Positions 9,900 through 17,597 of a stretch of 64,000 bases of DNA are shown one piece after another (position 1 is the stretch's first letter; the number at the start of each line of letters is the position of its first letter). Both the position numbers and the translations under genes were made by a program. Where the stretch lies: assembly GCA_016280595.1 (NCBI GenBank), contig JAEEHB010000060.1, positions 37,911-101,910 on the forward strand. The letters are read 5' to 3'. Origin of the DNA: Clostridiaceae bacterium. Lineage in GTDB: Bacteria; Bacillota; Clostridia; Oscillospirales; Acutalibacteraceae. A model generated the notes under the pieces. The model was not told the DNA's origin. It did no database searches and was given only the letters and a program-made list of their open reading frames with translations.

Positions 9900-12800
9900 A
9901 TGAAAACATTTAAAACTTTTGCGAAGAAACCTTTAGCAGTTCTTCTGGCTGTCATTATGGTGGTCGGAAGCATTTCGGTTATCGCAATGGCAGTCGATGA
10001 ACCCACAGGCAATGCTGAATTCATAGCCAATTTCAAGGTTTATGATGAAGACTCTGAGAGTTACAGCATTGATGATTCAGCCAATGGTATTGAATATGCA
10101 GGGCCCGGTGACAAGGTTAAAGTCGAGTTAAGACTTGCCACGGACTTTACTGTATGTGATATGGGCTTTATTTTCAAGTTTGATAAAGATGTTTTTGATT
10201 ACGCCTGGTCCTATAATGGCTGGGAAGATGACTTCGAAGATTATTTTGAAGAAGTGGATGACGGCACATATAATGTTCCAGATCTTAACTCCAACTATAA
10301 TAGAAGCCAGTCCTTTATGTATGAGGAAGCCACTCACTTTGAAAATATAGAAAGCACAGGAGTAAGTGCAAGTGAATTCACCAATATGGGCGGCATCTAT
10401 TTTATCTTGATGAAGAAGAGTCAGGATAGATATCGTCATCAGTATGGTACTTTTACGCCTGTAGAAGGTCAGAGTGTTCCTACATTTTCAGATCATGAGC
10501 TTATCTGCTCAACTTACCTTATTGTTAAGCAGGATGTTCAGCTTAGTGATGTCGGTGAGTTCATTCTCGTTGAGCCGGCAACTAAAACGCTTTCAAAAGG
10601 CGGAGCAAACACTTATCTCTATAATGAGATGACATTGTATGACGCTGATAGAAACGAGGAGTGGGCAGCTGCCACTTATAATTTCAATTTGACAGGCGTT
10701 TCCGAAGCCCTTATGTTCGGCGGTAGCATTCGTGCATATACTATAAACGGCTACGGCTATTATCCCGGTGCAACCCAGGATGATCCCCGGGAGACCGAGC
10801 GCGACTTCTATGCGGAATACGGTGCTACATATGCCGAGGCCAAAGAAGCCGATCCCAATAACGCTATTCCCGATCCCACACCCGTGAGTGACGACTACAC
10901 CTTCTTAGGCTGGTCTACAGAACTTCCGACAATCACCGACGGCAGTACTGCTGCTCCGACCGATGAAAACGGCAGACCTGTTTACGGCGGCGATTACAGC
11001 AAAATGCTCACAGAAGCACAGCTTAACGAGATTAAGTATCTCGGTTTTGACAGCGAAGAAGTACCCGTTTCAAAACTCTATGCAGTATACACCGCAGCTG
11101 ACACCTCTTATACTGTAAATGTCAAGGATCCTCAGGGCGACGATTATGCCGACGGCTCCAAGTCGGGCATCGCAGGTTATATCGGTGAGCAGATAGCAAT
11201 CACTGCTGATGCTCTTCCCGACGGCGTTTCACTTCCCGAAGGCACTGAAATAGACGCTATCTCTCCCGCAACTCTTACTCTCGGCGCAGATGAAACCGCC
11301 AATGTCATCACCATCACCACAAAAGTTAAGACCTTCACTGTAACATGGAAAGAAAACGCTGATGACACTGACAGCCTTAAAGAGATAACGGTTGATTACG
11401 GCACCGATTTGACTGATACAAACAACCAGGATTATGCAGATCCCGATCTGAAGTATCTCGATAAAACTTCCGATAACTTCGGTACATATGTATCCAAGTG
11501 GACCGATCATCCCACCTCTGTAACGAGTAATGTAGTTCTCACACCCGCAGAGTATTCACCTCTTCCCGTAAAGGTCATCTATGACAACAAAGACCGGGCA
11601 GGACACGTTGGTAAATTTGACACCAACGGCGAAAACCCGCTCGAGTCAAGTGTTAATTACGGCACAGCCATCAGCGCTGCATTCACCGATACTCTTAAGG
11701 CTCCCGAAGGCTATATGTTCGCTTCCAACGGCGCAGAATACCTTGAGCCCGACGCAACGGACTACACTGCGGTTGCCAATCTCAGCAGCCTTCCCGCAAA
11801 TGTCAATAAAGACAATTACGAGATCGTAGTTGATAACGATACTCTTACCGTCAACATTTACCCCGTATTTGAGATTATGGACGGTAACGTAGTATTCAAC
11901 GCAAACGGCGGTAAGTTCGATACTTCCGTATCCTCCGATCCCGATGCGCTTTCATACGATCTTAATTACGGCGATACTTACACAATTCCCGATGCTGATG
12001 ATTTCAGCCAGAAAAAGACCGATGATAATGGTGCATCCTACTATGACTTCATCGGCTGGAACACCGATCAGAACGCGACAGAAGCAATCTCAGTTTCCGG
12101 CACATTTAAGCCCGAAACAGACGACGCAACCGAAACCTACTATGCAGTTTGGAAAGACAACAGAATTACTGTTACCTTCGTAGGCAAGGGCGGCAACACC
12201 GATGTCGTCAAGACCTTCAAGAGAAACCTTGTTGACGGCAAGTATACTCTTACCGATGATGATATGCCCGCAGCCGATGCTGTTCAGACAGATGAAGGTG
12301 AGACTTGGGTATGGGATATCGATAACAACGAACTCACATCCAATACCACAATCGCCGGTCACTCTGTATATGATGTGAAATACAGCTGGACCGATGCTTC
12401 CGGCAACGCCCAGAACGCAAATGACGGACCTCGTCCGGCAAGTGATGAATTCACTGCACTGGCTGCTCCTGAGTTTGACAGCACCAAATATGAGTTCAAG
12501 GGCTGGTACAAAGACAGCATCCGTGAAGGCGATCCCGATTATGCACCCGGTGCACCTATCACAATGCCTGCCGAGGCTCTCAACCTCGTCGGTCAGATAG
12601 TTCCTCAGACCTTCAAGATTACCTATAAAGTAAGCGGCGCAGGCTACAACTCCGCAGATACATACGCTGAAGAAAACTATGCTTACAATGACGATGTTAC
12701 TCCTTATGCCGAGCCTGCGGCTATCGACGGTTACACCTGGAGCGGTTGGTCAGATATTCCCGAAAAGCTGCCTAACTATGCTGTTACAGTAACAGGCACC

Positions 12801-14627
12801 TTCACTCCCAAGCAGTACTCCATAGTTTATGTTGATCCCGATGGTCACCTTGTAAAGGCAATCACCCAGGATTATGACACCCCAATCAGTGAGGGTGCTC
12901 CCGATATTGATAATAACTGGCATACTCCTGCACTGACCTACACAGGCTGGGATTACGAACTTCCCGAAAAGATGCCTCTGTTTGCCGACACCGACACCTT
13001 CGAGGTTGACGGCGTAACCTACACCGGCGTTAAGGTATCTCCCGTATCCCGTCCGAACGAGAAAGTAACGGTTTACTTCGAGCACATTGACGGTGAAAAG
13101 GATTCCCTTGAGGATTATCCCGGCAGCCCGCTGAATGAGAGTGATATTCCCGCTTTCAGAGGCACAGATATCAAAGACGGCTATGATGTAGCATGGGATC
13201 AGACTCTCACCGTATTCCCCGATACTGAAACCACAATCAAGGCTGTTCAGACACCCAAGAAGGTCAATGTTACTATTGATACGGGCGACAGCTCAACAAC
13301 CACTTCCACTCAGGTTGATTACAACGCTAAGATTGATAAGCCTTCAGATCCCACCAACCCGAATTACCCCGACTTTGAAGGCTGGTATCTGCCCGACGGC
13401 ACACCGTTCGATTTCGATCAGCCCATCGATCAGATAGGTTCCTACACTGAAGATCTTACCATCACCGCGGTTTACAGCATAACCGATACTTACTATCAGG
13501 CTACCGGTGTTGACACCGCTACCGGTGAATTCACCTACACTGCAGATAAGACTTTCAAGAACTACAGCAACAAGACCGACGATGATTCCTACACCGCTCC
13601 GACTGTTGATGATATTCTTAAGATGGAAGGCTTCACCGCTAAGTTCTGGAGTCTTGATAAGTCAACAGAAATTGTTCCCGACGGAAACTTCGCAGCAACC
13701 TCAAGAGAGTTCTACCCCGTTTACGAGATTAATAAGCACACTGTTACTTACGTAAACGAAGGTGCCGATTATAAGGTATTTACTGATGTTCCCTTCGCAG
13801 GCGATGTTCCCAGACCCGACGCCGATCCCACAAGCGCGGATCCCGAGCTTGTATTCGCAGGCTGGAAAGACGCAAAAGGCAATGCACCCGGCGACTATGC
13901 TTCAATGCCCGATGAGGATCTGACCTTCACCGCTCAGTATGTTGTTCCCGGTGCAGACTACACTATCACTTACTATGACCGCGAAGGCAATGTATACAAG
14001 ACCTTTGTTGTACATTCCGGCGATCCGATAACCGATGAATACATTCCCGATGATCCCACAAGATTCGGCTTCGTATTCAAGGGTTGGGATCCTGAGATTC
14101 CCGATGTAATGCCCGAAGAGAATCTTGAGTTCAACGCCAAGTGGGAAATCGATCCCAAGTTCGTTGCTCTCGTAATCGGCGGCGTGGTTGTATCCGGCGC
14201 AGTTGTCGGCGGCGTTGCAGCAGCTAACACTGCTCTCATCACCGGCGCGGTTATCGCAGGCGGCGCTCTGGTAATCGGCGGTATCGTTCTTGCCGAGCAC
14301 ACCTACAAAGTAACCTACATCGTTGACGGTGAAGTTTACAGAACATTCTACATCGTAGAAGGCACCAAGATCATCGTTCCGAAGGATCCCACTAAGGACG
14401 GCGCAACCTTCGAAGGCTGGACTCCCGAGATTCCCGAGAAGATGCCCGCAAATGATCTTACCTTCAGCGCAACCTGGTCCACCGACAAGGCCGATGACGG
14501 CGCAGCACCTGTTGACAGCCTGATTCCCGATACCGGTTCTGCAACAGCAGGTCTCGCGGCATTCGCAGTAATCTCCTCTGCAGCCGCAGCCGCATATGTC
14601 ATCACCCGCAGAAAAAAGGAAGACTGA
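9900..14627 (+). CDS. Large surface protein: cohesin-like N-domain, InlB repeats, internal Gly/Ala hydrophobic segment, sorting-like C-terminus
   Basis: The start at 9900 is chosen because AAAGGAGG (9885-9892) is 7 nt upstream and a signal peptide (MKTFKTFAKKPLAVLL...) follows; an upstream in-frame ATG at 9840 lacks such a site. After the signal peptide comes a beta-rich domain with AGPGDKVKVELRL and FKFDKDVFDY, a pattern seen in cohesin-like modules. At least eight InlB-type units (such as YTFLGW, YEFKGW, FVFKGW, ATFEGW) follow. Residues about 1419-1465 are a 45-residue hydrophobic Gly/Ala/Val segment lying between two repeats. The end is IPDTGS, a hydrophobic stretch and RRKKED: a sortase-like signal, though not canonical LPXTG. 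The product is probably wall-anchored. Confidence 0.88.
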   Translation: MKTFKTFAKKPLAVLLAVIMVVGSISVIAMAVDEPTGNAEFIANFKVYDEDSESYSIDDSANGIEYAGPGDKVKVELRLATDFTVCDMGFIFKFDKDVFDYAWSYNGWEDDFEDYFEEVDDGTYNVPDLNSNYNRSQSFMYEEATHFENIESTGVSASEFTNMGGIYFILMKKSQDRYRHQYGTFTPVEGQSVPTFSDHELICSTYLIVKQDVQLSDVGEFILVEPATKTLSKGGANTYLYNEMTLYDADRNEEWAAATYNFNLTGVSEALMFGGSIRAYTINGYGYYPGATQDDPRETERDFYAEYGATYAEAKEADPNNAIPDPTPVSDDYTFLGWSTELPTITDGSTAAPTDENGRPVYGGDYSKMLTEAQLNEIKYLGFDSEEVPVSKLYAVYTAADTSYTVNVKDPQGDDYADGSKSGIAGYIGEQIAITADALPDGVSLPEGTEIDAISPATLTLGADETANVITITTKVKTFTVTWKENADDTDSLKEITVDYGTDLTDTNNQDYADPDLKYLDKTSDNFGTYVSKWTDHPTSVTSNVVLTPAEYSPLPVKVIYDNKDRAGHVGKFDTNGENPLESSVNYGTAISAAFTDTLKAPEGYMFASNGAEYLEPDATDYTAVANLSSLPANVNKDNYEIVVDNDTLTVNIYPVFEIMDGNVVFNANGGKFDTSVSSDPDALSYDLNYGDTYTIPDADDFSQKKTDDNGASYYDFIGWNTDQNATEAISVSGTFKPETDDATETYYAVWKDNRITVTFVGKGGNTDVVKTFKRNLVDGKYTLTDDDMPAADAVQTDEGETWVWDIDNNELTSNTTIAGHSVYDVKYSWTDASGNAQNANDGPRPASDEFTALAAPEFDSTKYEFKGWYKDSIREGDPDYAPGAPITMPAEALNLVGQIVPQTFKITYKVSGAGYNSADTYAEENYAYNDDVTPYAEPAAIDGYTWSGWSDIPEKLPNYAVTVTGTFTPKQYSIVYVDPDGHLVKAITQDYDTPISEGAPDIDNNWHTPALTYTGWDYELPEKMPLFADTDTFEVDGVTYTGVKVSPVSRPNEKVTVYFEHIDGEKDSLEDYPGSPLNESDIPAFRGTDIKDGYDVAWDQTLTVFPDTETTIKAVQTPKKVNVTIDTGDSSTTTSTQVDYNAKIDKPSDPTNPNYPDFEGWYLPDGTPFDFDQPIDQIGSYTEDLTITAVYSITDTYYQATGVDTATGEFTYTADKTFKNYSNKTDDDSYTAPTVDDILKMEGFTAKFWSLDKSTEIVPDGNFAATSREFYPVYEINKHTVTYVNEGADYKVFTDVPFAGDVPRPDADPTSADPELVFAGWKDAKGNAPGDYASMPDEDLTFTAQYVVPGADYTITYYDREGNVYKTFVVHSGDPITDEYIPDDPTRFGFVFKGWDPEIPDVMPEENLEFNAKWEIDPKFVALVIGGVVVSGAVVGGVAAANTALITGAVIAGGALVIGGIVLAEHTYKVTYIVDGEVYRTFYIVEGTKIIVPKDPTKDGATFEGWTPEIPEKMPANDLTFSATWSTDKADDGAAPVDSLIPDTGSATAGLAAFAVISSAAAAAYVITRRKKED

Positions 14628-14650
14628 TTCCTTAACGGTCGACCGCAATA

Positions 14651-14696
14651 AATAAACTTAATGCCCATCGCCGAAAGGCGGTGGGCATAGTTTATT
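14651..14696 (+). terminator. Long stem-loop after the surface-protein gene
   Basis: An 8-bp outer stem (AATAAACT / AGTTTATT), a 2-nt bulge and a 12-bp inner stem (ATGCCCATCGCC / GGCGGTGGGCAT, one G-U pair) with a GAAA tetraloop. It lies 23 nt after the stop and probably serves as the 3' end of this transcript. The U-rich segment is inside the outer stem rather than after it. Confidence 0.6.
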
Positions 14697-14704
14697 GCAG
14701 CATA

Positions 14705-14746
14705 TAAAAAAAGACTGCGGAGGATAAATCCGCAGCCCTTTTTGTT
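14705..14746. terminator. Bidirectional intrinsic terminator between convergent genes
   Basis: CTGCGGA (14715-14721) / TCCGCAG (14729-14735) is flanked by a run of A on the left and CCCTTTTTGTTTT on the right. It can therefore end transcription from both sides, including the minus-strand oxidoreductase whose stop lies just beyond it. Confidence 0.85.
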
Positions 14747-14749
14747 TTA

Positions 14750-16567
14750 TTATTTATCAAACTTTTCTTTCAGTTTTTCATAAACCTCGTCCGGAATTTC
14801 CGGGTTGCCTTTTGAATAACTCGGTATGCATCTGTATTCCGGGTTCTTCGGGTCTGTGCAGGTGGTATCGTTTCTCCATTTTTCTCTTTCGTCCGGATTT
14901 CTGAGGTTTGGGATGTCTTTCGGCACTCCGCCTTCGAGCACGGAGTAATAGGCAAACATACCGGGCAGAAACATATCCATCGCCTCATACACATCCACTA
15001 TGTCGGTGTTTCTGTTGCCCTTGATGCGCTGAACGAAATTAAACATCACATACACATCGCTGCCGCCGTGACCTGCGCCCTGCGAAAAATCGGAGAGGCT
15101 GTCCTTTGTTTCAATCTGCTCCGCTTCGCCGTCGTTTGCGCCTTCGGCGGAGTCGAGGTTAGCGTAGAGCGTGCCCGTGCCGCCCGCTTCGGCGTCCTCT
15201 CTCGCGCTTTCAAGCCTGCCCATTGAGCCGTAAACCGTGTACCATACCGAATTCTTGGAGGGACCTACGCCGTGCAGACTTTTGAGAATCGCTCCGTTTT
15301 CGAGCGTTACGAGTTCCGCGCCGAATGCTCCCGCCTTTGCGCCCATTCTGTACATACGGGCGTTGAAGGGAGCCTCAAAGCCTGTCACCTTAACGGGTCT
15401 GAGTCCCGTGATGTGAATCAGCGGGCCGAGCGAGTGCGTGCAGTAATAGAATGCGCTCATCGTGTTGCGCCAGTGCATCGGATCGCACAGGGTGTATCTG
15501 TGCCAGCCGTCTTCGCAGTTGTGCATATATTCGCCTTCGCCGTATTCAAAGGTGCCGAGTTTGCCCTGCCTGTAGAGTTTGCGCATCTTCTTGGGCGCGG
15601 GCATATAGCAGTAGTTTTCGGCATAGGCGTAAATCTTGCCCGTCTTCTCCGCGGTCTCAATAAGTTCAACCGCCTCTTTCATATTCTGAACGGGCAGCAC
15701 TTCCGAGATAACGTTTTTGCCCGCCTGCATCACCTTTACTGCAAAGGGCGCGTGCTCGTTAGCGTAATTCGCGAGGCACACGGCATCCATATCGTGCTTT
15801 ATGAATTCGTCAAAGTCCGTGTACAGCGCGATGTTTTTATCCGCAAACTGCTCTTTTATATCATTGAGCCTGTCTTCGTTGAAATCGCACACCGCAACAA
15901 GTTCGGCATCGTCAAACTCCTTACAGTATTCCATAAACGTTTTGCCTCTCGCCGCGCCGAAAACACCGAATTTGATTTTCTGTGTCAGCCCTTTTCTGCG
16001 TATTACCTTATACGGCGAGCCGTCCTCGTAAACCATCTGCACTTCGTCTATGCCGTATTCCTCGAGCACGGCGTTCCAGCGGTTTTCCATATTCATATCA
16101 TATTCAACCGGGAGAAAGCCTGCCGTGAGGTAGGATTTGACAGCGCCCTTGCGCCACTCATCGGTTGTAAGGGATATGTAGTCAACGCCTTCTGCCGCGA
16201 GTTTCTTTAAGGTGATTGCGCTGAGATACTTACTCAGTTTTCTGCCCCTGAAATCGGTGCGTATGCCCACCATGTGCATATCGCCCGCGTTTCTGTCAAG
16301 AAACTTGAAAGCGGTCACGGTGCCTATGTGTTCGCCGTTGTAATCAAGGAAGAACACATCTTTATACGGGTCGATATCGTCCCAAGAGGTAATGGCGTCG
16401 TCAAAGGCGGCGTCTGTCGCGTCATCGCCGACAAGCCCGTTTTTGCATATTTCAACCCAGGCGGCTTTATCCTCTTCGCCCTTGTAGTTTGAAATTGAAT
16501 ATCCGTCGGGAAGCGGCGGGTCGTCAATCGGAGTGCCGGGAAACCAATACATTTTAAGCTGAGCCAT
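14750..16567 (-). CDS. GNAT acetyltransferase fused to a Gfo/Idh/MocA-type oxidoreductase, 605 aa
   Basis: The start MAQLKMYW (16567) follows a GAGGAGAT site; a farther upstream in-frame ATG has none. The first ~190 residues look like a GNAT domain: the segment MVGIRTDFRGRKLSKYL holds the R-x-x-G-x-like acetyl-CoA loop and is followed by a typical helix-strand ending. From about residue 200 a Rossmann start (IKFGVFGAARGKTF) opens an oxidoreductase domain of the Gfo/Idh/MocA family, with a C-terminal beta-sheet half running to the end. The usual E-K-P catalytic motif of that family appears as EVLP, so activity is not assured. Family members usually oxidise or epimerise sugars with NAD(P). Substrate unknown. 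The gene has its own terminator and stands alone. Confidence 0.85.
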   Translation of the reverse strand: MAQLKMYWFPGTPIDDPPLPDGYSISNYKGEEDKAAWVEICKNGLVGDDATDAAFDDAITSWDDIDPYKDVFFLDYNGEHIGTVTAFKFLDRNAGDMHMVGIRTDFRGRKLSKYLSAITLKKLAAEGVDYISLTTDEWRKGAVKSYLTAGFLPVEYDMNMENRWNAVLEEYGIDEVQMVYEDGSPYKVIRRKGLTQKIKFGVFGAARGKTFMEYCKEFDDAELVAVCDFNEDRLNDIKEQFADKNIALYTDFDEFIKHDMDAVCLANYANEHAPFAVKVMQAGKNVISEVLPVQNMKEAVELIETAEKTGKIYAYAENYCYMPAPKKMRKLYRQGKLGTFEYGEGEYMHNCEDGWHRYTLCDPMHWRNTMSAFYYCTHSLGPLIHITGLRPVKVTGFEAPFNARMYRMGAKAGAFGAELVTLENGAILKSLHGVGPSKNSVWYTVYGSMGRLESAREDAEAGGTGTLYANLDSAEGANDGEAEQIETKDSLSDFSQGAGHGGSDVYVMFNFVQRIKGNRNTDIVDVYEAMDMFLPGMFAYYSVLEGGVPKDIPNLRNPDEREKWRNDTTCTDPKNPEYRCIPSYSKGNPEIPDEVYEKLKEKFDK

Positions 16568-16660
16568 AAACACATCTCCTCTGTATGACAGATTACATTT
16601 TAATGTTATCACAACACCTCTGCGATTTCAATGATAAGCGTGAGAAAGGGCATAAAATTA

Positions 16661-16689
16661 TTGACAAAAATAAGCAAACAATCTATAAT
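16661..16689 (+). promoter_or_regulatory. SigA promoter for tRNA-Leu
   Basis: TTGACA (16661-16666), a 17-nt spacer and TATAAT (16684-16689), ending 10 nt before the tRNA 5' end. This is a full consensus match. Confidence 0.9.
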
Positions 16690-16699
16690 GATAGCCTAA

Positions 16700-16786
16700 G
16701 CCGGTGTGGCGGAATAGGCAGACGCAAGGGACTTAAAATCCCTCGGTGGCAACATCGTACCGGTTCGACCCCGGTCACCGGCACCA
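16700..16786 (+). tRNA. tRNA-Leu (anticodon UAA), CCA encoded
   Basis: The acceptor arms GCCGGTG (16700-16706) and CACCGGC (16776-16782) pair perfectly, followed by discriminator A and an encoded CCA. The anticodon stem AGGGA / TCCCT encloses loop CTTAAAA, giving anticodon TAA at 16734-16736. The long variable arm (CGGTGGCAACATCG) is that of a class II leucine tRNA, and the T arm holds GGTTCGACCCC. Confidence 0.97.
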
Positions 16787-16789
16787 CCC

Positions 16790-16820
16790 GCCGCGGACAG
16801 TTAAGTCCGCGGCGCCTTTT
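16790..16820 (+). terminator. Terminator of tRNA-Leu
   Basis: GCCGCGGAC (16790-16798) / GTCCGCGGC (16805-16813) with a 6-nt loop, then GCCTTTT. Confidence 0.85.
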
Positions 16821-16898
16821 CATTTGCAAATAAATCTATTGAAACATACGCCTTGATGTGCTATACTTCTTATGAAGAAAAAACAGGAGGTCATTATT

Positions 16899-17420
16899 AT
16901 GGGTCTGTTTTCCAAAATACTCGGCGGCGGCGAAAACGCCGACAAAGCCGAGCAGATGGCAAAAGATTTGCTCAAAGGCATTATGAACGGCGCGGTTTCC
17001 GCCGAAAAGAAAGACGAGCAGCAGCCTCAGCAGAGCGCGCCCTCATCTTACGCCCCCACGCAGGGTAAGCCGAAGCAGGGCTTTTCGTGGGGCGACGTGA
17101 AACCCGACGAAGAAAACCAGTTTGATTATCCCGGCCCCTATTACGAATATTTCAAAAAGATTTACTCCGAGGAATTCCCCGGCTACGACCTTCGGTGCGA
17201 GGTTGTCAATGAAGGCGCAAGGGCGGCAATAGCCTTTATTTCCGATGACAGAACCGCTCTTATGGTAGAACTCGTTTCCGAAAACTCCACCGCCGACAAA
17301 CTCCGCAGAAGATGCAAGGCCAACGGCATCCCATATCTCCGTTTCTATCACAATCATCACGGCTGGTGGAACACCCGCGCTTATGTAGTTGAGCGCACCC
17401 GCAAGGCGCTGGGCGCCTGA
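16899..17420 (+). CDS. Unknown 173-aa protein upstream of the ncRNA-like element and reverse transcriptase
   Basis: The start MGLFSKIL (16899) has CAGGAGG 8 nt before it; an ATG at 16872 lies upstream of that site and is unlikely. The first ~60 residues are a helical segment followed by a Gln/Pro/Ser-rich linker. The C-terminal ~110 residues form a compact alpha/beta domain with aromatic PYYEYFKKIY, the strands AAIAFISDDR and ALMVELVSEN, then KLRRRCKANGIPYLRFYHNHHGWW. The strand-E-strand-helix layout is reminiscent of small nuclease-like or DUF folds, but I do not recognise a family and the catalytic set is not clear. It ends 12 nt before the 15-bp inverted repeat that precedes the reverse transcriptase, so it may belong to the same locus. 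Function unknown. Confidence 0.75.
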   Translation: MGLFSKILGGGENADKAEQMAKDLLKGIMNGAVSAEKKDEQQPQQSAPSSYAPTQGKPKQGFSWGDVKPDEENQFDYPGPYYEYFKKIYSEEFPGYDLRCEVVNEGARAAIAFISDDRTALMVELVSENSTADKLRRRCKANGIPYLRFYHNHHGWWNTRAYVVERTRKALGA

Positions 17421-17431
17421 TAATTTCACAT

Positions 17432-17570
17432 AAAACAGAAAGAGAATGCTTTGCGCCTGCGGCGGACCCGGCACGGACTTTTCAGAGTGCTTCGCAGGCA
17501 GTGTGCCCGTGTACGGTCCCGTACATTCAGGGTAATTAACCCTGGATTTAATTTCTTCTCTTTCTGTTTT
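17432..17570 (+). ncRNA. Candidate structured ncRNA closed by a 15-bp perfect inverted repeat, next to a reverse transcriptase
   Basis: AAAACAGAAAGAGAA (17432-17446) is the exact reverse complement of TTCTCTTTCTGTTTT (17556-17570), enclosing 109 nt. Inside I see a 9-bp hairpin (17525-17547, one G-U, loop AATTA), a 6-bp hairpin TGTACG / CGTACA (17510-17525) and a 7-bp GCCTGCG / CGCAGGC pair (17455-17461 with 17493-17499). An alternative rod fold pairs GGACC (17464-17468) with GGTCC (17515-17519) and CACGG (17472-17476) with CCGTG (17507-17511). The 3' arm runs into TTTTTATTTT, so it could also end transcription. The reverse-transcriptase start is 27 nt downstream. The layout recalls retron msr-msd a1/a2 arms or the RNA partner of a defence RT. 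A 6S-like RNA or an elaborate terminator are alternatives. Confidence 0.55.
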
Positions 17571-17597
17571 TATTTTATCTGATAAAAGGTAAACGCC

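Noticed and set aside
13902..14648. 248-codon open frame opposite the surface protein
   Set aside because: No ribosome-binding site, Cys-rich improbable protein; it mirrors the codon pattern of the + strand gene.
15272..16210. 312-codon + strand frame inside the GNAT-oxidoreductase gene
   Set aside because: Antisense to a gene with clear domains; His/Arg-rich sequence with no motif.
17421..17597. Diversity-generating retroelement template region
   Set aside because: No variable repeat, Avd-like gene or C-type-lectin target was seen, and motif B of the RT is GTPLSS rather than the DGR-type S-Q.
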